Assembly (NCBI GenBank): GCA_947561585.1
Contig: CANNZV010001130.1
Coordinates: 158,921-222,920 of the forward strand
DNA from: Caprella mutica
Lineage: Eukaryota > Arthropoda > Malacostraca > Amphipoda > Caprellidae
Length of the DNA: 64,000 nt
Direction: 5' to 3'
In this document: positions 10,498 to 22,605 of the stretch, piece by piece
Layout of the letters: every line of letters begins with the position of its first letter
Numbering within the stretch: position 1 is the first letter of the stretch
The notes under the pieces: generated by a model
Databases searched by the model: none
What the model saw: only the letters and a program-made list of their open reading frames with translations
Told to the model about the DNA's origin: nothing
Position numbers and translations under genes: made by a program

Positions 10498-10911
10498 AAG
10501 CGGTTCCCTACATAGGCGGTCCCGTGGACCCCTAGCAAGGGTTCCCACGTTATAAGCAGAGGCACTAAGTCTGGAAATGGATAGTTTCAACAGTTTTGTG
10601 TTTAATTCATTTTTGTGGTTATAAATTTAAAACTATTCCCAAATTTAGTTTCATAGTTTACGAGTATTTTTTATTCATTTATTTATTTTTTATTTTATTT
10701 ATCATTTATAAGTATTAAGTAGTAATTAATAAATATATTTTTAATACATTTGTAGTTTTAATATTCCACCTACAAACTTTTTAAATTGAATTTTTATTTT
10801 GATAAAATCTCCAAAGTACACGCGCTTAATTATTCTTTTATCTCAGGGGTCAACAGCTAAAATCGTTTTCTATGCAGGGTTCCTTGAAGAAAACGCTATA
10901 GGGGACCGCTG
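10498..10911. mobile_element. Small hAT-type non-autonomous element with 8-bp target duplication
   Basis: The left end reads AAGCGGTTCCCTACATAG and the right end, reverse-complemented, reads CAGCGGTCCCCTATAG: similar imperfect TIRs of the hAT CAG-type. They are flanked by CTCTGAGT (10490-10497) and CTCTAAGT (10912-10919), an 8-bp duplication with one mismatch, as hAT insertion produces. The 414-bp interior has no coding capacity. Confidence 0.68.
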
Positions 10912-10919
10912 CTCTAAGT

Positions 10920-11540
10920 AATTCTAACGCAGATAATTGTGTCATATTAATCAAATGACCCTAATAAAGCGTAAAGCGAAATGGGAACTATTTCTTCAAA
11001 TAAGAAATTGGTATTATTACTCTACCTACGAACAATGAACTTTTATTATATATCGTGAATGAATTCATATAATTCCTCCTTTAAATTCAGAGTTGTTCTC
11101 TTACTGAATGTATTCATTCCTTTTAGATAGGTTCAGTCACAGCATATGTAATTTGCGTGATTTCAAGAACTCTCTGTGATAAAATGATGAAAAACTAATT
11201 GAGTGATTTCCTTATGTTTCTAACTGAGAAAATTTGCATCAAAATGTGAATGTCGATGAGATGAAGAATATTACAGAATTGTAGAGAATAAAAAAAAACA
11301 GAATGGAAAAAAGAAATATAAATGTATGAAGGATAAAAATAATTCTAGAAAGTTAATCATTTTTTTATAAATCATGAGGAATGATTTAGAATTCAGGTTC
11401 ATGATATAAAATTTTAAGCCATCTTTACACATTTTATGATATCGCCATATATACTAATACTGTGTTTTTTTTCTGTTGGTTTCAATAGAAATATAACGCT
11501 TAAACGTCATGATTAAAATAATTTAATTATATGTATTAAA
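10920..11540. other. No feature recognised
   Basis: AT-rich spacer without supportable features. Confidence 0.45.
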
Positions 11541-11700
11541 ACATATGGCTAGGATAAAAGAAATCAGGATAACAGAAACACGGATAACCGAAAATACGAT
11601 AACTGAAAAATGAAAAACAAAAAATCCAGATAGTCGAAAAATATGATAACGGAAAAAAACAATCCGAATAAAAATATATTCGACTATGAAAAAGTTGATA
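11541..11700. repeat. Degenerate short-period repeat (GGATAACCGAAAA-like)
   Basis: Imperfect units such as GGATAACAGAAACAC, GGATAACCGAAAATAC and GATAACTGAAAAATG. Same motif family as the 8.7-9.0 kb stretch. Confidence 0.65.
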
Positions 11701-13178
11701 ATTCATATTAAAATTCAGGATTATTGATAATATGAATGAATCATTGTGATATCTTGCAAATAGAGTTGAATAACTAAAACATATTCCAGCTAATTTTTCT
11801 AAAATCCCGATTACTTTGTAAATCAATCAATTGGAGAAAAAGTTAAACTGGTAATATACTAGTGATACATATCTTTCTTCAATAATATATCTTTCTGTTT
11901 GAAAGCTTGAACCCTATAGATACCTTGAGCTTTGAGATTTTAATACCCTGTTGATAATATTGATATTATATTTTAAATCACAACCTATTCATATTTTTAT
12001 TTACATTACTGTATGATATGGTTTATGTTTAAGCTATACTTATGGTAAAAGTATTTGGAAAAACATTTATTCGTAGGAAGAGAATATTGAATATTATGGA
12101 TTTGAAAATTTGATCAAAATAAGGAAACTTATAAATTATCTGAATACTTAAATGCAACAGTGAAAAGTTTCAATATTTTAAAATAACAGATTACAAATCG
12201 TAAGAAATGTTAGTGTCATCAAAATACTTAGAGAAAGAAAATTATCGCAGGTCTAAGAAGATTAACAGTTGACCCAAACTATAATACATTACCCTCTCCC
12301 TGGATTGTCACGTAACTGCTCATTCATTCCTCTCTATTTCATTTTAGTTAGAGTGGGTAGGTAGTCCTCCTCACCCTCTCTCTGTTTACTCTACGTGTCT
12401 CGAGGACTGGAATTGTTGGGCAGTCTAGAAAATACGAAATAAGGAAACCCTTGGAATTGAATTGTTGAATTTAGACTCTCAAATATGTATTATTCATTGT
12501 GAGGAGAAAATTATTCGATATCTATCAACAAACTGAAGAAGATCTGATTTTTCTGAGAGCTTTTTCACATCAGGATTATTTATAACCATTTCTAAAGGTG
12601 ACTATTATATATTTTTGCATATTCATACATCTTTCAGTTTCAATTTTTTTTATTAATGAATTAGCAACTAAATTGTCAATACAAGTTTTAATAGTGAATA
12701 ATATAGATGAAGTTGAAGTCTATATTTCTGTGCCATTTACAAATAATAAATGCGAATAGATTGAATTTTGAGATAGATTGAAAACTAAATGTACTTATTT
12801 CATTATTATGTTACGATTTATGTTCTATATTCGTTAAAAGACATTACTGATTGAATTCCATACATAGATTCATAGATATATTGTATTGACTCACTACAAA
12901 TTGAATAATAATAGCTAGATTAACTGCACTCTCTTGAGTTGATTAGATTCATAATGATAGAATAAATACCATCTTATGTTACCCGTTGAACCTTTACAAT
13001 TTGTTGTCATTTATTATACAGAAAATTGTTCTATATTATATACCGAAGATATTTGGCTTTATCCTCTGAAGAACAACGACACAAGCGTCAGAACTAATGT
13101 GGTTAAGTTTACTAAGTAGTTTAACTAACAACGAATTATGAAATGTCCACTTTATTAGCCTAATCACTGGGCTGAGAG
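11701..13178. other. No feature recognised
   Basis: Long AT-rich stretch. The 12280-12430 part is richer in C and T but has no repeat or open frame of note. Confidence 0.45.
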
Positions 13179-13182
13179 TTAA

Positions 13183-13658
13183 CCCTAATGAGTTTGACTG
13201 TGTCAAAAAAACTCATGTCTTATTTATTACCAAGCGGTAATGTGACTTTTGCAAGTTGTTAGTATATATACTAAGCTAATGTGTACCAAATTTCAAGTAA
13301 AAATATCGAAAATAAAAGGAGAAATAAATACATCGGTATTTAAGATATTGGCAACTGAGAGACCAGAGCTGTGATTGGGTGGGGTGTGACCCAATCACAG
13401 CTTACGCAATTGATGAAAACGCGGAAAAGTTCGTGCGCATTGGCTAACCAAACTGTAATTGTAGGTTGCCACACGTCACCAAAGTACAATTAATTCCATA
13501 ATTTACGTGATTTACGCCGATACGTAAATATATTTTAACTTTTAGATACAAAAATATATTTGGTATTTATGTATGAACAAAGTCATGAAAGGCTAGTAAA
13601 TTTTAAGGAATAATTTTAAAAAGATGTGCCTGAAAAACTCACGTCAAACTCATTAGGG
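13183..13658 (+). mobile_element. piggyBac-type MITE, copy B
   Basis: Clean termini: TTAA (13179-13182) then CCCTAATGAGTTTGAC at the left, and GTCAAACTCATTAGGG then TTAA (13659-13662) at the right. A TTAA target duplication next to CCC...GGG ends is the hallmark of piggyBac elements. The 476-bp interior shares blocks with copies A and C and encodes nothing. Confidence 0.88.
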
Positions 13659-13793
13659 TTAAGATGATTCAACTTTGCCTTTCGATGAAGATACTATATA
13701 GTTCGTGCCTCTATCCTATAATAGTGTTAATTAAATAGAATCTATTCAATTTAGTGAAGATCATTAATATATATTGAAGAAATTATATATTAA

Positions 13794-14319
13794 ACCCTAA
13801 TGAGTTTCATGTGTGACTTCTAGGCACATCATTTTTAAATTTCTTTATATCCTAAATGCCATTCCTATAAATTTACAGGCCTTATTCCTACATGAAAACC
13901 AAATATATTTTTATATTTAAAAGTAAAAAAATAGAAAATGAATCGGCGTAAATCTACGTAAATCACGTAAATTAGGATATTAATTGTACTGTGGTAACGT
14001 GTGGCAACGTAGAAATACTGTTTGGTTAGCCTCTAAGTAAACATCCATCTCTTTTTAAAGGAGCACTAACACATCCGTAAGCTGTGATTGTGTCACACTC
14101 CACCCAAACACAGCTCTGATCCCTTAGTTGCTAATTACTTATATACCTGCAACAGTGAATTTCTCCGTATATTTTCAATTGAAATTTAGTACAAATTAGT
14201 TTAGTATATATTCTAACAACAGGCAAAAAATACACTACCGTGGGTTTATGAATAAGTCATATGTTTTTAAACAAATAGTCAAACCTTCCCGTACATTCTG
14301 ATAGTTAAACTCATTAGGG
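13794..14319 (-). mobile_element. piggyBac-type MITE, copy C, inverted relative to B
   Basis: CCCTAATGAGTTT starts at 13795, one base after a TTAA (13790-13793); AAACTCATTAGGG ends at 14319, followed by TTAA (14320-14323). Interior blocks (CGTAAATCACGTAAATTA, CTGTGATTG and others) match copy B on the opposite strand. Only about 135 bases separate B and C. Confidence 0.85.
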
Positions 14320-14323
14320 TTAA

Positions 14324-17242
14324 ATCTTTGAATTTCATTTCAGAAGATTTCGTTACAGACCAAAAATGTTTTGTTTTAAATGGGGTAACATTATATTTTG
14401 TGAATAATTGTTTTTTGCTACTACTAGATAATTTAAACGGAAGAATAATACTTAAAATTCGACGATCTTCTTCAGATAGAGATATTTATAATTCTATAGG
14501 GACTTGTGATAAATATCTGCCATCTTCAAATATTTACGGGTCTCCATGTGCTGAATGTTAATAAATCTCATTTAGAATCTGCATCTTTCCTCTCAAACTT
14601 TTTTCGAATGCAGTACTGACGAATCCTTAGGGAGAAGAACATTCAGAACTGAGTTGAATTCTGAATGTTGCTTGGGATTTGTTAGGATTTGAGGACATGT
14701 TTGACAGTGAAGAGCGTGCAGTTCTACTATTTCGGTTTGTAACCTATGAGATATAATCAATTATTTTACAATAATCTTTTATCATTGATTTCTACTAGGT
14801 ATTTGATCTAGATATTTGATTCAATATTTACAACATATTCTTCATCTCATATATAATGTATCCAAATAAAATGATGTTTCTAGAAAGTGTAAACACTAAA
14901 TACATATCCAAAAACAGATATAGATACAATCTATATCTATTGTTTTTAACTGAATGTGTTTTACTAATATACATAATTTCCTCTTTCAAATTACATCAAT
15001 AAGTTACAAATTGATGGAAATTAAAATAATTGTTCGAATACAGAAGCATTTCTCACGCAGTCAGACCATCAATCAGGAACAGGAACCTTAATGTTCAGAG
15101 GTTGCACCGAATCGTTCACTCTCCACTAGCATGTGGTGAGATATCGACACAAAACTCTACGGGAACACTCTCCATATTTTGTGATCATCAATCTGGGATA
15201 AGAGAGAGAGAGAGAGAGCCATCTGCTGTAACAGTTGGCTCTCAATTTCTGGGGAAAATTAGAATACTAATGAGTTTCAAGCAGTTAAACACATTGTGCT
15301 TGTTAAACACATTTCCATCAATTATGTTCCATTATAATATCTTTGATTGGTTAACAAAAAAAAAAATTCTTTATGCATAATTAATATTATGAATTACTGT
15401 TTATATAGTTAAACGCTAAATATTATCTTATATTATAATCTGAAATGTAAATTGAGAAAATATTTATGGATAAAACATTCTGTTAAGCAATATATTTATA
15501 GCTACAAATATATTCGACTTCCTATTATTATTATTATAAAAATCACTAGAGTGGTATAAAATAAGAGAAAACTTCAGAATGACATGGTTAATGCATTATA
15601 AATTATTCCTAAATATATCGTGCTATCGCTACTATTTTCTCTAAAATATAACGACAAAATAAACTAAAAACATCAATGATTTTATCGTTACATTTTAGAG
15701 CTGTTGATTTCATTCATTGTTTTCATATGGAAGCTTTTAGTTAATGCTTAGGAAAATAAATAGGACAAACAATTATATTAGGAATAAAATCAATTAAGTG
15801 AAAATCATAATAGAGAAACAGGAACAAATAATATAGTACGAAATTGTATTAATAATAATTTAATGTAGAATTGCTCCATTATTTTAATATTGACTCATCT
15901 TATTTTCTATAGCGTAGTAACTTATAAATCAAGAATATTCAGTTACTTGCAAATCTTCTCTTACAGAAAATACCAAATTATTATATTACGTTTTGCTTTT
16001 AAACATTTTTTACTTAAGAAACGTTATGTTAAACTCTTCTCATTAATATTATGAATAATTTATTCGGAAGTTGAAAATCAAAACACTTTTCAGCGAAAAA
16101 TGAACATTTTTGACTTGTGCATTGTGCATATTTTGATATTTATGAACAATACCTGAAATTTATTTGACCAATAAAAATTGTAAAGTTAAAGATCTATGTT
16201 TTTGTATCTCCGATTCATTATATACATACATTTTTTTAACATAAGGTCTATAGAAATTGCAAAATAGAGCCTATACTTTATTTACCTCAGACTTTTTTTT
16301 AATCACAGTCTCGATCTGCAATGGTTTTCAACCCCTGTTCGTATATTCATCTTTCCGCAATTTCTTTCAACTATACTTACTCCCAAGAGTACACTGCTCT
16401 TGTCAGCTCTTACTTACAGACCAGCTGGCACTGCTTACAGATGCTTACTTACTGAACAATGAATTTATTGAGCTTTCAACCAGAGACTCGTTCTTTTGTT
16501 TGATTTTACTGTTACATTGTAATACAGCTTAAGGAGGTTTCTATTTAGAAAAGAGTGCGAAATAAATATTAAAGGTAAATTTTTGGTAGGAAAGTAATGT
16601 ACAACATATATAACAACTACATTACAAATTAAACGTAACATTTCAAGTTACTTAACCATATTGATGATCATAATCCGTAAAAATTTTTGTTACATTGTTG
16701 ATGTTGTCAATTCAAATATAATGATAATTGAAAATCATGTCCATCACCTCCTTCCTTATCATCCGATTAGTTCGAAACAGAGGTTTTTTTCGACAACAAA
16801 ACACTAAAATTATCTTAATCGTTTATTTATGATTATTTTCTCGCCCCATTCTTCTACTTACGAGCCACCTTATGTCCGGTGCAGAATCACTACATTGTTT
16901 CTTCCAGAATTCATTCGCAGAAAAAGAAATCCAGAAGTTGTGTCACTCTGTTTATCCTTAAAATGCGGGCAACTTGAAAAAGAAAAGATACATATTACCA
17001 TTTCATTTGAAGAAGGAAAATAAAATTTTGACTTTAGGTTAAAAATGCCGACGGAAATTTCCACCAGGTGAATTTCACCGTATAATACATTTTAATTTAC
17101 ATTAAGTACAACATAAAATAAAACTGATTTTAAAAATTATGACATCTTGGTAACCGGACATTTGCTCCCGTAAAACCATATATTAGTTCAGAAATTACAG
17201 GTTATGAGCATCACACGTGGTAATTATATGCATTGCCGTGCT
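14324..17242. other. No convincing gene; one GA microsatellite
   Basis: The only clear structure is a (GA)n run at about 15200-15218. Open frames at 14328-14561, 15030-15380, 16257-16532 and 16829-17023 show no recognisable domain. Confidence 0.45.
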
Positions 17243-17287
17243 AGGATAATTGCAACCCGGACAATTGCCACAAGGACAATTGCCACC
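17243..17287. repeat. 15-bp tandem repeat, three units
   Basis: Three 15-base units beginning GGATAATTG or GGACAATTG and ending in ACCC or ACAA, back to back. A related ACCGGACATTTGC phrase lies about 90 bases upstream. Confidence 0.8.
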
Positions 17288-19022
17288 CTAATGATTATTA
17301 ATAGTGTTGTGATAATATGCTTTGAGTCATGAATATTAAGAATATCATAGATTGAAATAAAATAAATTGTATTGAGTTCTATATACCGATGGTTTTAAAG
17401 GAATCAATTGTGTTTAATACTCTTTGTTTACAATGTTTTTAGGATCTATGATTATGAAAGCATATTGTTACAATCCAAATTAATATAATCAGGATTCTTC
17501 ACTTGAAAATTTTCTTAATTAAGTAGTAAATACCTATTGTTTGTCCATTATAAATTTATAATATATATAGAAATTTACTGGTTGAGATTACACTTTTATC
17601 AACAATTGATGAAGAATCAATAATGTTGTATTTTGACATCGTTAATTGTACATATTTTTACAGTTAAATTCTAATAGCAGGTGTCATAGAATATAACCGA
17701 TCTCTAGAACGAAATGAAAATAAAATTGTCAAGTAACGATGCATTGCATTTATCAATCATATATCGCAATAATATTTTTTACAATTGCAATTAGGTATAT
17801 TCTACTTATTTCAATCATAGTTATATTCTGTTTTTTTTTCACTATTTCTTTTTCCAGTTGTGAAATTTACTAGGTGGAACTTTCAGCGGGAGTATTTAAC
17901 TTATCAGATTTTATCACCCACGGTATATGCGTAAAATATATACTAGTTTTGAACCAAAACACGATTGTGTAGACAGAGTATTCATCCTAGAGATATGTTT
18001 TTTTAGAGTATTACCTTGCTGTCAATCACTCAATATCTTCTGTGCACTTACTTGGAATAAATAAATCCTCATACTTGTCTTCCAAACAAGAAGCAGTATC
18101 TTCTAACAATAAATTTACTGACAAAGACGTGTATATGTTTGAAAAAAGAGTAGTGCAAAGTATGCATATACTATCAATGAACACATCACTAAGATATATA
18201 GGGTAACGTAAAATGTATATTGGTAGGAAAAAACACAAACCAATGAACTGAAATAAGAAAATGTATGATGTAATAATCTCAATTCGAAATCGGTATCTGT
18301 GTAGTAAGAAATATTTAAGATACTAAACATGAAATTTAAAGTTAAAATTGATGGTCTCATCGAACTTTGTATTTAGATGAAGTTCAATTAGTTTTTCAGA
18401 GTTGGAATTATATAATTCGCTTTCTATGTTTGTATAAGTTTTTCCTATTTCAGTGCCTAAAATAGTACGAGAATACAATACTTAGAAACAGAATACATAA
18501 TTGAACATCTTGGCAAGAATCCAGACTTACATGAACACCGAGAGAAGATTTGTCTCTTTATGCATTGTTCTTCAGGATAATGATTATTAATGACCCTATA
18601 CTTTGAATTGTTTGGTCATATTGTTTCTGCGGATAAAATTTGTTTCCCTGAATGAAAAGCTAAAGAGATTCTATATCTGGCTGTATGGTTTTGTTAATTC
18701 CTTCATAGTTAAATATTGCTGATAATTAATCCTCTATGTTGGCAATTGAGTTTATGTTTATTAATAATTTACAAATGTATTTTCGCTCGAGAGAACAAAT
18801 TAATACTAAAGAACCAAAATATGAAAAATTCCTTAAACATATCGGAATTCAGTTCCTTTATATTAATTATTAAAAAAACTTTTAACCATACTCAATCATA
18901 TACAGCTGATATACTGCATACATAAATTAGCTTTTGTATAAATTATATACATTGTATATACGTATTTTATTAACATCATTCAATCTACTCCTTAAAATAT
19001 TTGGATGGAAATGAAAAATATA
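17288..19022. other. No feature recognised
   Basis: AT-rich. Two overlapping minus-strand frames at 18026-18360 look hydrophobic and random; no gene is supported. Confidence 0.45.
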
Positions 19023-19259
19023 GGGTTGGACGGGGTATCACTGCGCACAATCCCGCAAACTCTGCAATTACTCAAAAACTAAATGTACTAGAAAATCTCT
19101 TTTTTTTTCGTGATGAAATAATCATGAATGAGGATGGTTCTCAACCAGTTTTGAAATAATATCTAAATAAATAAAATACTTATTGGCAATTTTTCGTGCG
19201 CAATTTTCAGTGAGTGTATCGGGGTATCAACGCGCACATGAAGGGGTATTACTGCGCAT

Positions 19260-19600
19260 TGCATAAACACAGCACTCCTCTCTCCCACCTAAATACTTCC
19301 TCTCTCCATCTTAATGATCCTCTCACGCGCTATCTAAACCTCATCCTTTACCATCTAAATACCCCTCTCTTCCCATCTAAATCCTCCTCTCTTCTCATCT
19401 AAATCCCCCTCTCCTCTCATCTAAATTGCCCTCTCCTTTCATCGAAATTGCCCTCTCTTCTCATCGAAATCTCCCTCTCTTCCCATCAAAATTCCTCTCC
19501 TCCGAATCTAAATTTTCTAACTCCCTCATCTTTCCCCCCTTCCCCATTTGAATCCATCTGTCCCCATCTAAATTCTCTCCCCAATCTAATTATCCCTTAC
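19260..19600. repeat. Pyrimidine-rich degenerate array, about 20-22 bp
   Basis: Units of the type CCTCTCTTCTCATCTAAATC, about 15 imperfect copies, forming a long CT-rich strand bias. Confidence 0.88.
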
Positions 19601-19876
19601 CTCTTAAACTCATATTTATTGAAAATAATACAAATTAAATAAGAAAAATGGTGATGTTTTTAGTTTTGAAGTGTGAATTAATCGGACACTTCTGTTGAGG
19701 TTGTTTCGGACGGTGTTCGAACCTTCTCTCGGCATCGGATTCAGTCCAGCATTACAATTTATTGAAATAATTCTTATTAAAAAGGACATTTGAAATTGAA
19801 GGTTAATATTTTAATATAAATAGCATTCATTTATAAGAGTATTTTATCTTCTTAAATAAGTTTCTTTATTTTACAG

Positions 19877-20069
19877 TTTGACGATCGTATTCATGCCTTT
19901 TCATTTAAGAAGGAAAACCGATAGAGTACATAATAAAGAAGGTATTCAAAAAACATTTGATGAATTCCATAATGGCTTATCTGTCAGAAAAGCTGCTGAA
20001 ATTGGAGGTGTAGGAAGATCTACACTTATGGACTATACTTTAAAAATCGATGAAATATTTAAGATTTAA
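19877..20069 (+). pseudogene. Psq-type helix-turn-helix exon of a pogo-like transposase
   Basis: A TTATTTTACAG acceptor-like sequence ends at 19876, and an ATG follows at 19893. The peptide reads RRKTDR near its start, then a helix around KEGIQKTFDEF, GLSVRKAAEIGGVGRSTLMDY, the classic Psq/CENP-B-N helix-turn-helix (compare the SVRKAA-x-x-x-G-V-x-RSTL consensus). Such domains bind transposon ends. The frame stops at a TAA at 20067-20069, only about 15 residues after the HTH, and no DDE domain follows, so this is a truncated piece or a single exon. Its domestication as a host gene cannot be excluded but is not suggested. Confidence 0.68.
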
Positions 20070-21064
20070 TTTACTAATTTTGGTCAATTCCAAGAAAAAG
20101 GAAATAGTTATCTCCAAAGTACAAGGAAATAGTTCTACAATTTCCTATTGACAATATAAGGATAATTTCACAGTTATTACTCATGGGCTATCTATATTTT
20201 GGTGGATAAAATGTTCAATCATTACAATTATGATAAAATTTCATATATGATGATTTAAATTACTGTGAATGACAAGTAATTATGGTATATTTCAATTAAA
20301 TTAGTAGATCCGAATTCAACCATATAGTTTAATTACCCAAATTTCCATGGTTTAACCTTTTTTATGGTGTCTGAATCATCCTCAAAGCTTGTCCGAAGTC
20401 TCCCTCCAGGAAGGAGTATTCGGATACTTGAATCCTGCTTACATTTTGTCTTATATGTAATTTTCGAATGGAAGTTTAAACTGTAAAACAGTCTTAATAA
20501 AATTGAATTAATATGATTTATCTACATAGAGAAATCTATAAATAGTAAAATTCGAATTAGTTTACGAATTTTTCAGTTTTTAACAAAAACTGTCCGAATT
20601 CTTCCGGTTCTCCACTATATACAAAAATGTTAATCTAGAAAAGAAGAAATAGAGAAAAAATTGATATTTACTCCTTTGGACATATGTATATCACTTTAGC
20701 AACCAAAGTCATTTCATTTAAAATAAGATTGATGATCTTCCTATAAAATATTTCACCGCTTGAGTGACATCACGAGTAGCAAAAAGGACAAATATTTTGA
20801 GAGTAAAGTTCAGTGCATTAGTAAGATGTCAGATTGATGTTCTAATAGAGACACATGAGAGTTATTTGATAAATGATTTGAATTTCTTCTTCATTCTTTG
20901 CAGTTAAGTTCAACTGCTTCATTATCTAATTAAAAAAGGCATTCGATCCAAATGAAATGGAATGCGTTTGAATTCAAGCTAATTGCTCATTTACTATTTC
21001 AATATATGTATCTGTATAAATTATATTTCAATGCAATTGTTCAAATTCGATTACAATATGATTG
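20070..21064. other. No feature recognised
   Basis: AT-rich sequence up to the assembly gap. Confidence 0.45.
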
Positions 21065-21479
21065 NNNNNNNNNNNNNNNNNNNNNNNNNNNNNNNNNNNN
21101 NNNNNNNNNNNNNNNNNNNNNNNNNNNNNNNNNNNNNNNNNNNNNNNNNNNNNNNNNNNNNNNNNNNNNNNNNNNNNNNNNNNNNNNNNNNNNNNNNNNN
21201 NNNNNNNNNNNNNNNNNNNNNNNNNNNNNNNNNNNNNNNNNNNNNNNNNNNNNNNNNNNNNNNNNNNNNNNNNNNNNNNNNNNNNNNNNNNNNNNNNNNN
21301 NNNNNNNNNNNNNNNNNNNNNNNNNNNNNNNNNNNNNNNNNNNNNNNNNNNNNNNNNNNNNNNNNNNNNNNNNNNNNNNNNNNNNNNNNNNNNNNNNNNN
21401 NNNNNNNNNNNNNNNNNNNNNNNNNNNNNNNNNNNNNNNNNNNNNNNNNNNNNNNNNNNNNNNNNNNNNNNNNNNNNNN
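21065..21479. other. Assembly gap (415 N)
   Basis: Run of N. Any open frame reported through it is meaningless. Confidence 0.99.
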
Positions 21480-21640
21480 AAATGGATATTCCCAAAACAT
21501 TCTCGGAATATTCCCTAGGAATATTCCATGATGATCATTTTTCGATATTCAGGGAGTGCAATTTTTTGACACTTTTATGGAATAATCCCATAAATCACAA
21601 GGGAAAATCTAGGGAATCACAGAGATGAATCACAATGGAA
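21480..21640. repeat. GGAATATTCC-rich segment
   Basis: Palindromic GGAATATTCC phrases start right after the gap. They resemble the segments at 24.7-25.25 kb and 49.35-50.9 kb. Confidence 0.55.
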
Positions 21641-22330
21641 TAATGAAGGAATTCCAATGGAATGAGTAATCCATAGATGGAGGGGATAATGAAGGAATAC
21701 CAATGGAATAAGACATCTAAAGTAAGAGGGAATATTGAAGGAATACCTATGGAATAAGACATCTAAATGAGAAGGGAATAATTGATGGAATACATATAGA
21801 ATAGGACATCTAAAGGAAGAGGGAATATTGAAGGAATACCTATGGAATAAGACATCTAAAGGATGAGGGAATATTGAAGGAATACCAATGGAATAAGACA
21901 TCTAAAGTAAGAGGGAATATTGAAGGAATACCTATGGAATAAGACAACTAAATGAGGAGGGAATATTGAAGGAAAACATATGGAATAAGACGTCCAAACT
22001 AAGAGGGAATTTTGAAGGAATACCTATGGAATGAGACAACTAAATGAGGAGGGAATATTGAAGGAAAACATATGGAATAAGACGTCTAAACTAAGAGGGA
22101 ATTTTGAAGGAATACCTATGGAATAAGACAACTAAATGAGGAGGGCATATTGAAGGAAAACATATGGAATAAGACGTCTAAACTAAGAGGAAATTTTGAA
22201 GGATTACCTATGGAATAAGACATCTAAAGGAAGAGGGAATGTTGAAGGGATATCTTTTGAATGAGTCATCCAAAGAAAGAGGGAATATTGAAGAAGTACC
22301 AATGAAATAAAACATCCAAAAGAAGAGGGA
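21641..22330. repeat. 46-bp minisatellite, about 15 copies
   Basis: Units contain GGAATACCTATGGAATAAGA, CATCTAAAG and GAGGGAATATTGAA, with a second variant family (CATATGGAATAAGACGTC) interleaved between about 21960 and 22200. Confidence 0.93.
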
Positions 22331-22605
22331 TCACTGGCCATGTATCACTATTCACTTGACAGCATAACTTAATTGTCACATAGCTATACACCAAGAAGTT
22401 TAAGTTGAACAAATAACTGTAAAAAAAAATCTACGAATATTAACACTTTAATTATAGGACACATTACTTACATCTAGGCATTTCAACAATTGCCCCTTTG
22501 TACTGGGATGAAATGAAAGAAACTAAACATACGTCAATCATTTTATTAAAATATCAAATAGTACATGATTTAGAAAGAGCATAATGTAATCAAGCACAAA
22601 CTAAT

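Larger units (their letters stand above)
19023..20069 (+). mobile_element. pogo/Tigger-like DNA transposon remnant, 5' part
   Basis: The left end follows a TA at 19021-19022 and starts GGGTTGGACGGGGTATCACT. The motif GGGGTAT-YA-x-YGCGCA occurs three times in the first 240 bases (about 19032, 19220 and 19243). A pyrimidine-rich array follows, then an exon with a Psq-type DNA-binding domain. A TA-flanked start and a Psq/CENP-B-like domain fit the pogo group. The DDE catalytic part and right end are not found before the assembly gap. Confidence 0.55.

Noticed and set aside
15030..15380. 116-residue ORF as a gene
   Set aside because: It runs through a GA microsatellite and has no recognisable domain.
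20952..21628. Long open frames across the N run
   Set aside because: They consist of X residues from the assembly gap; no coding evidence.
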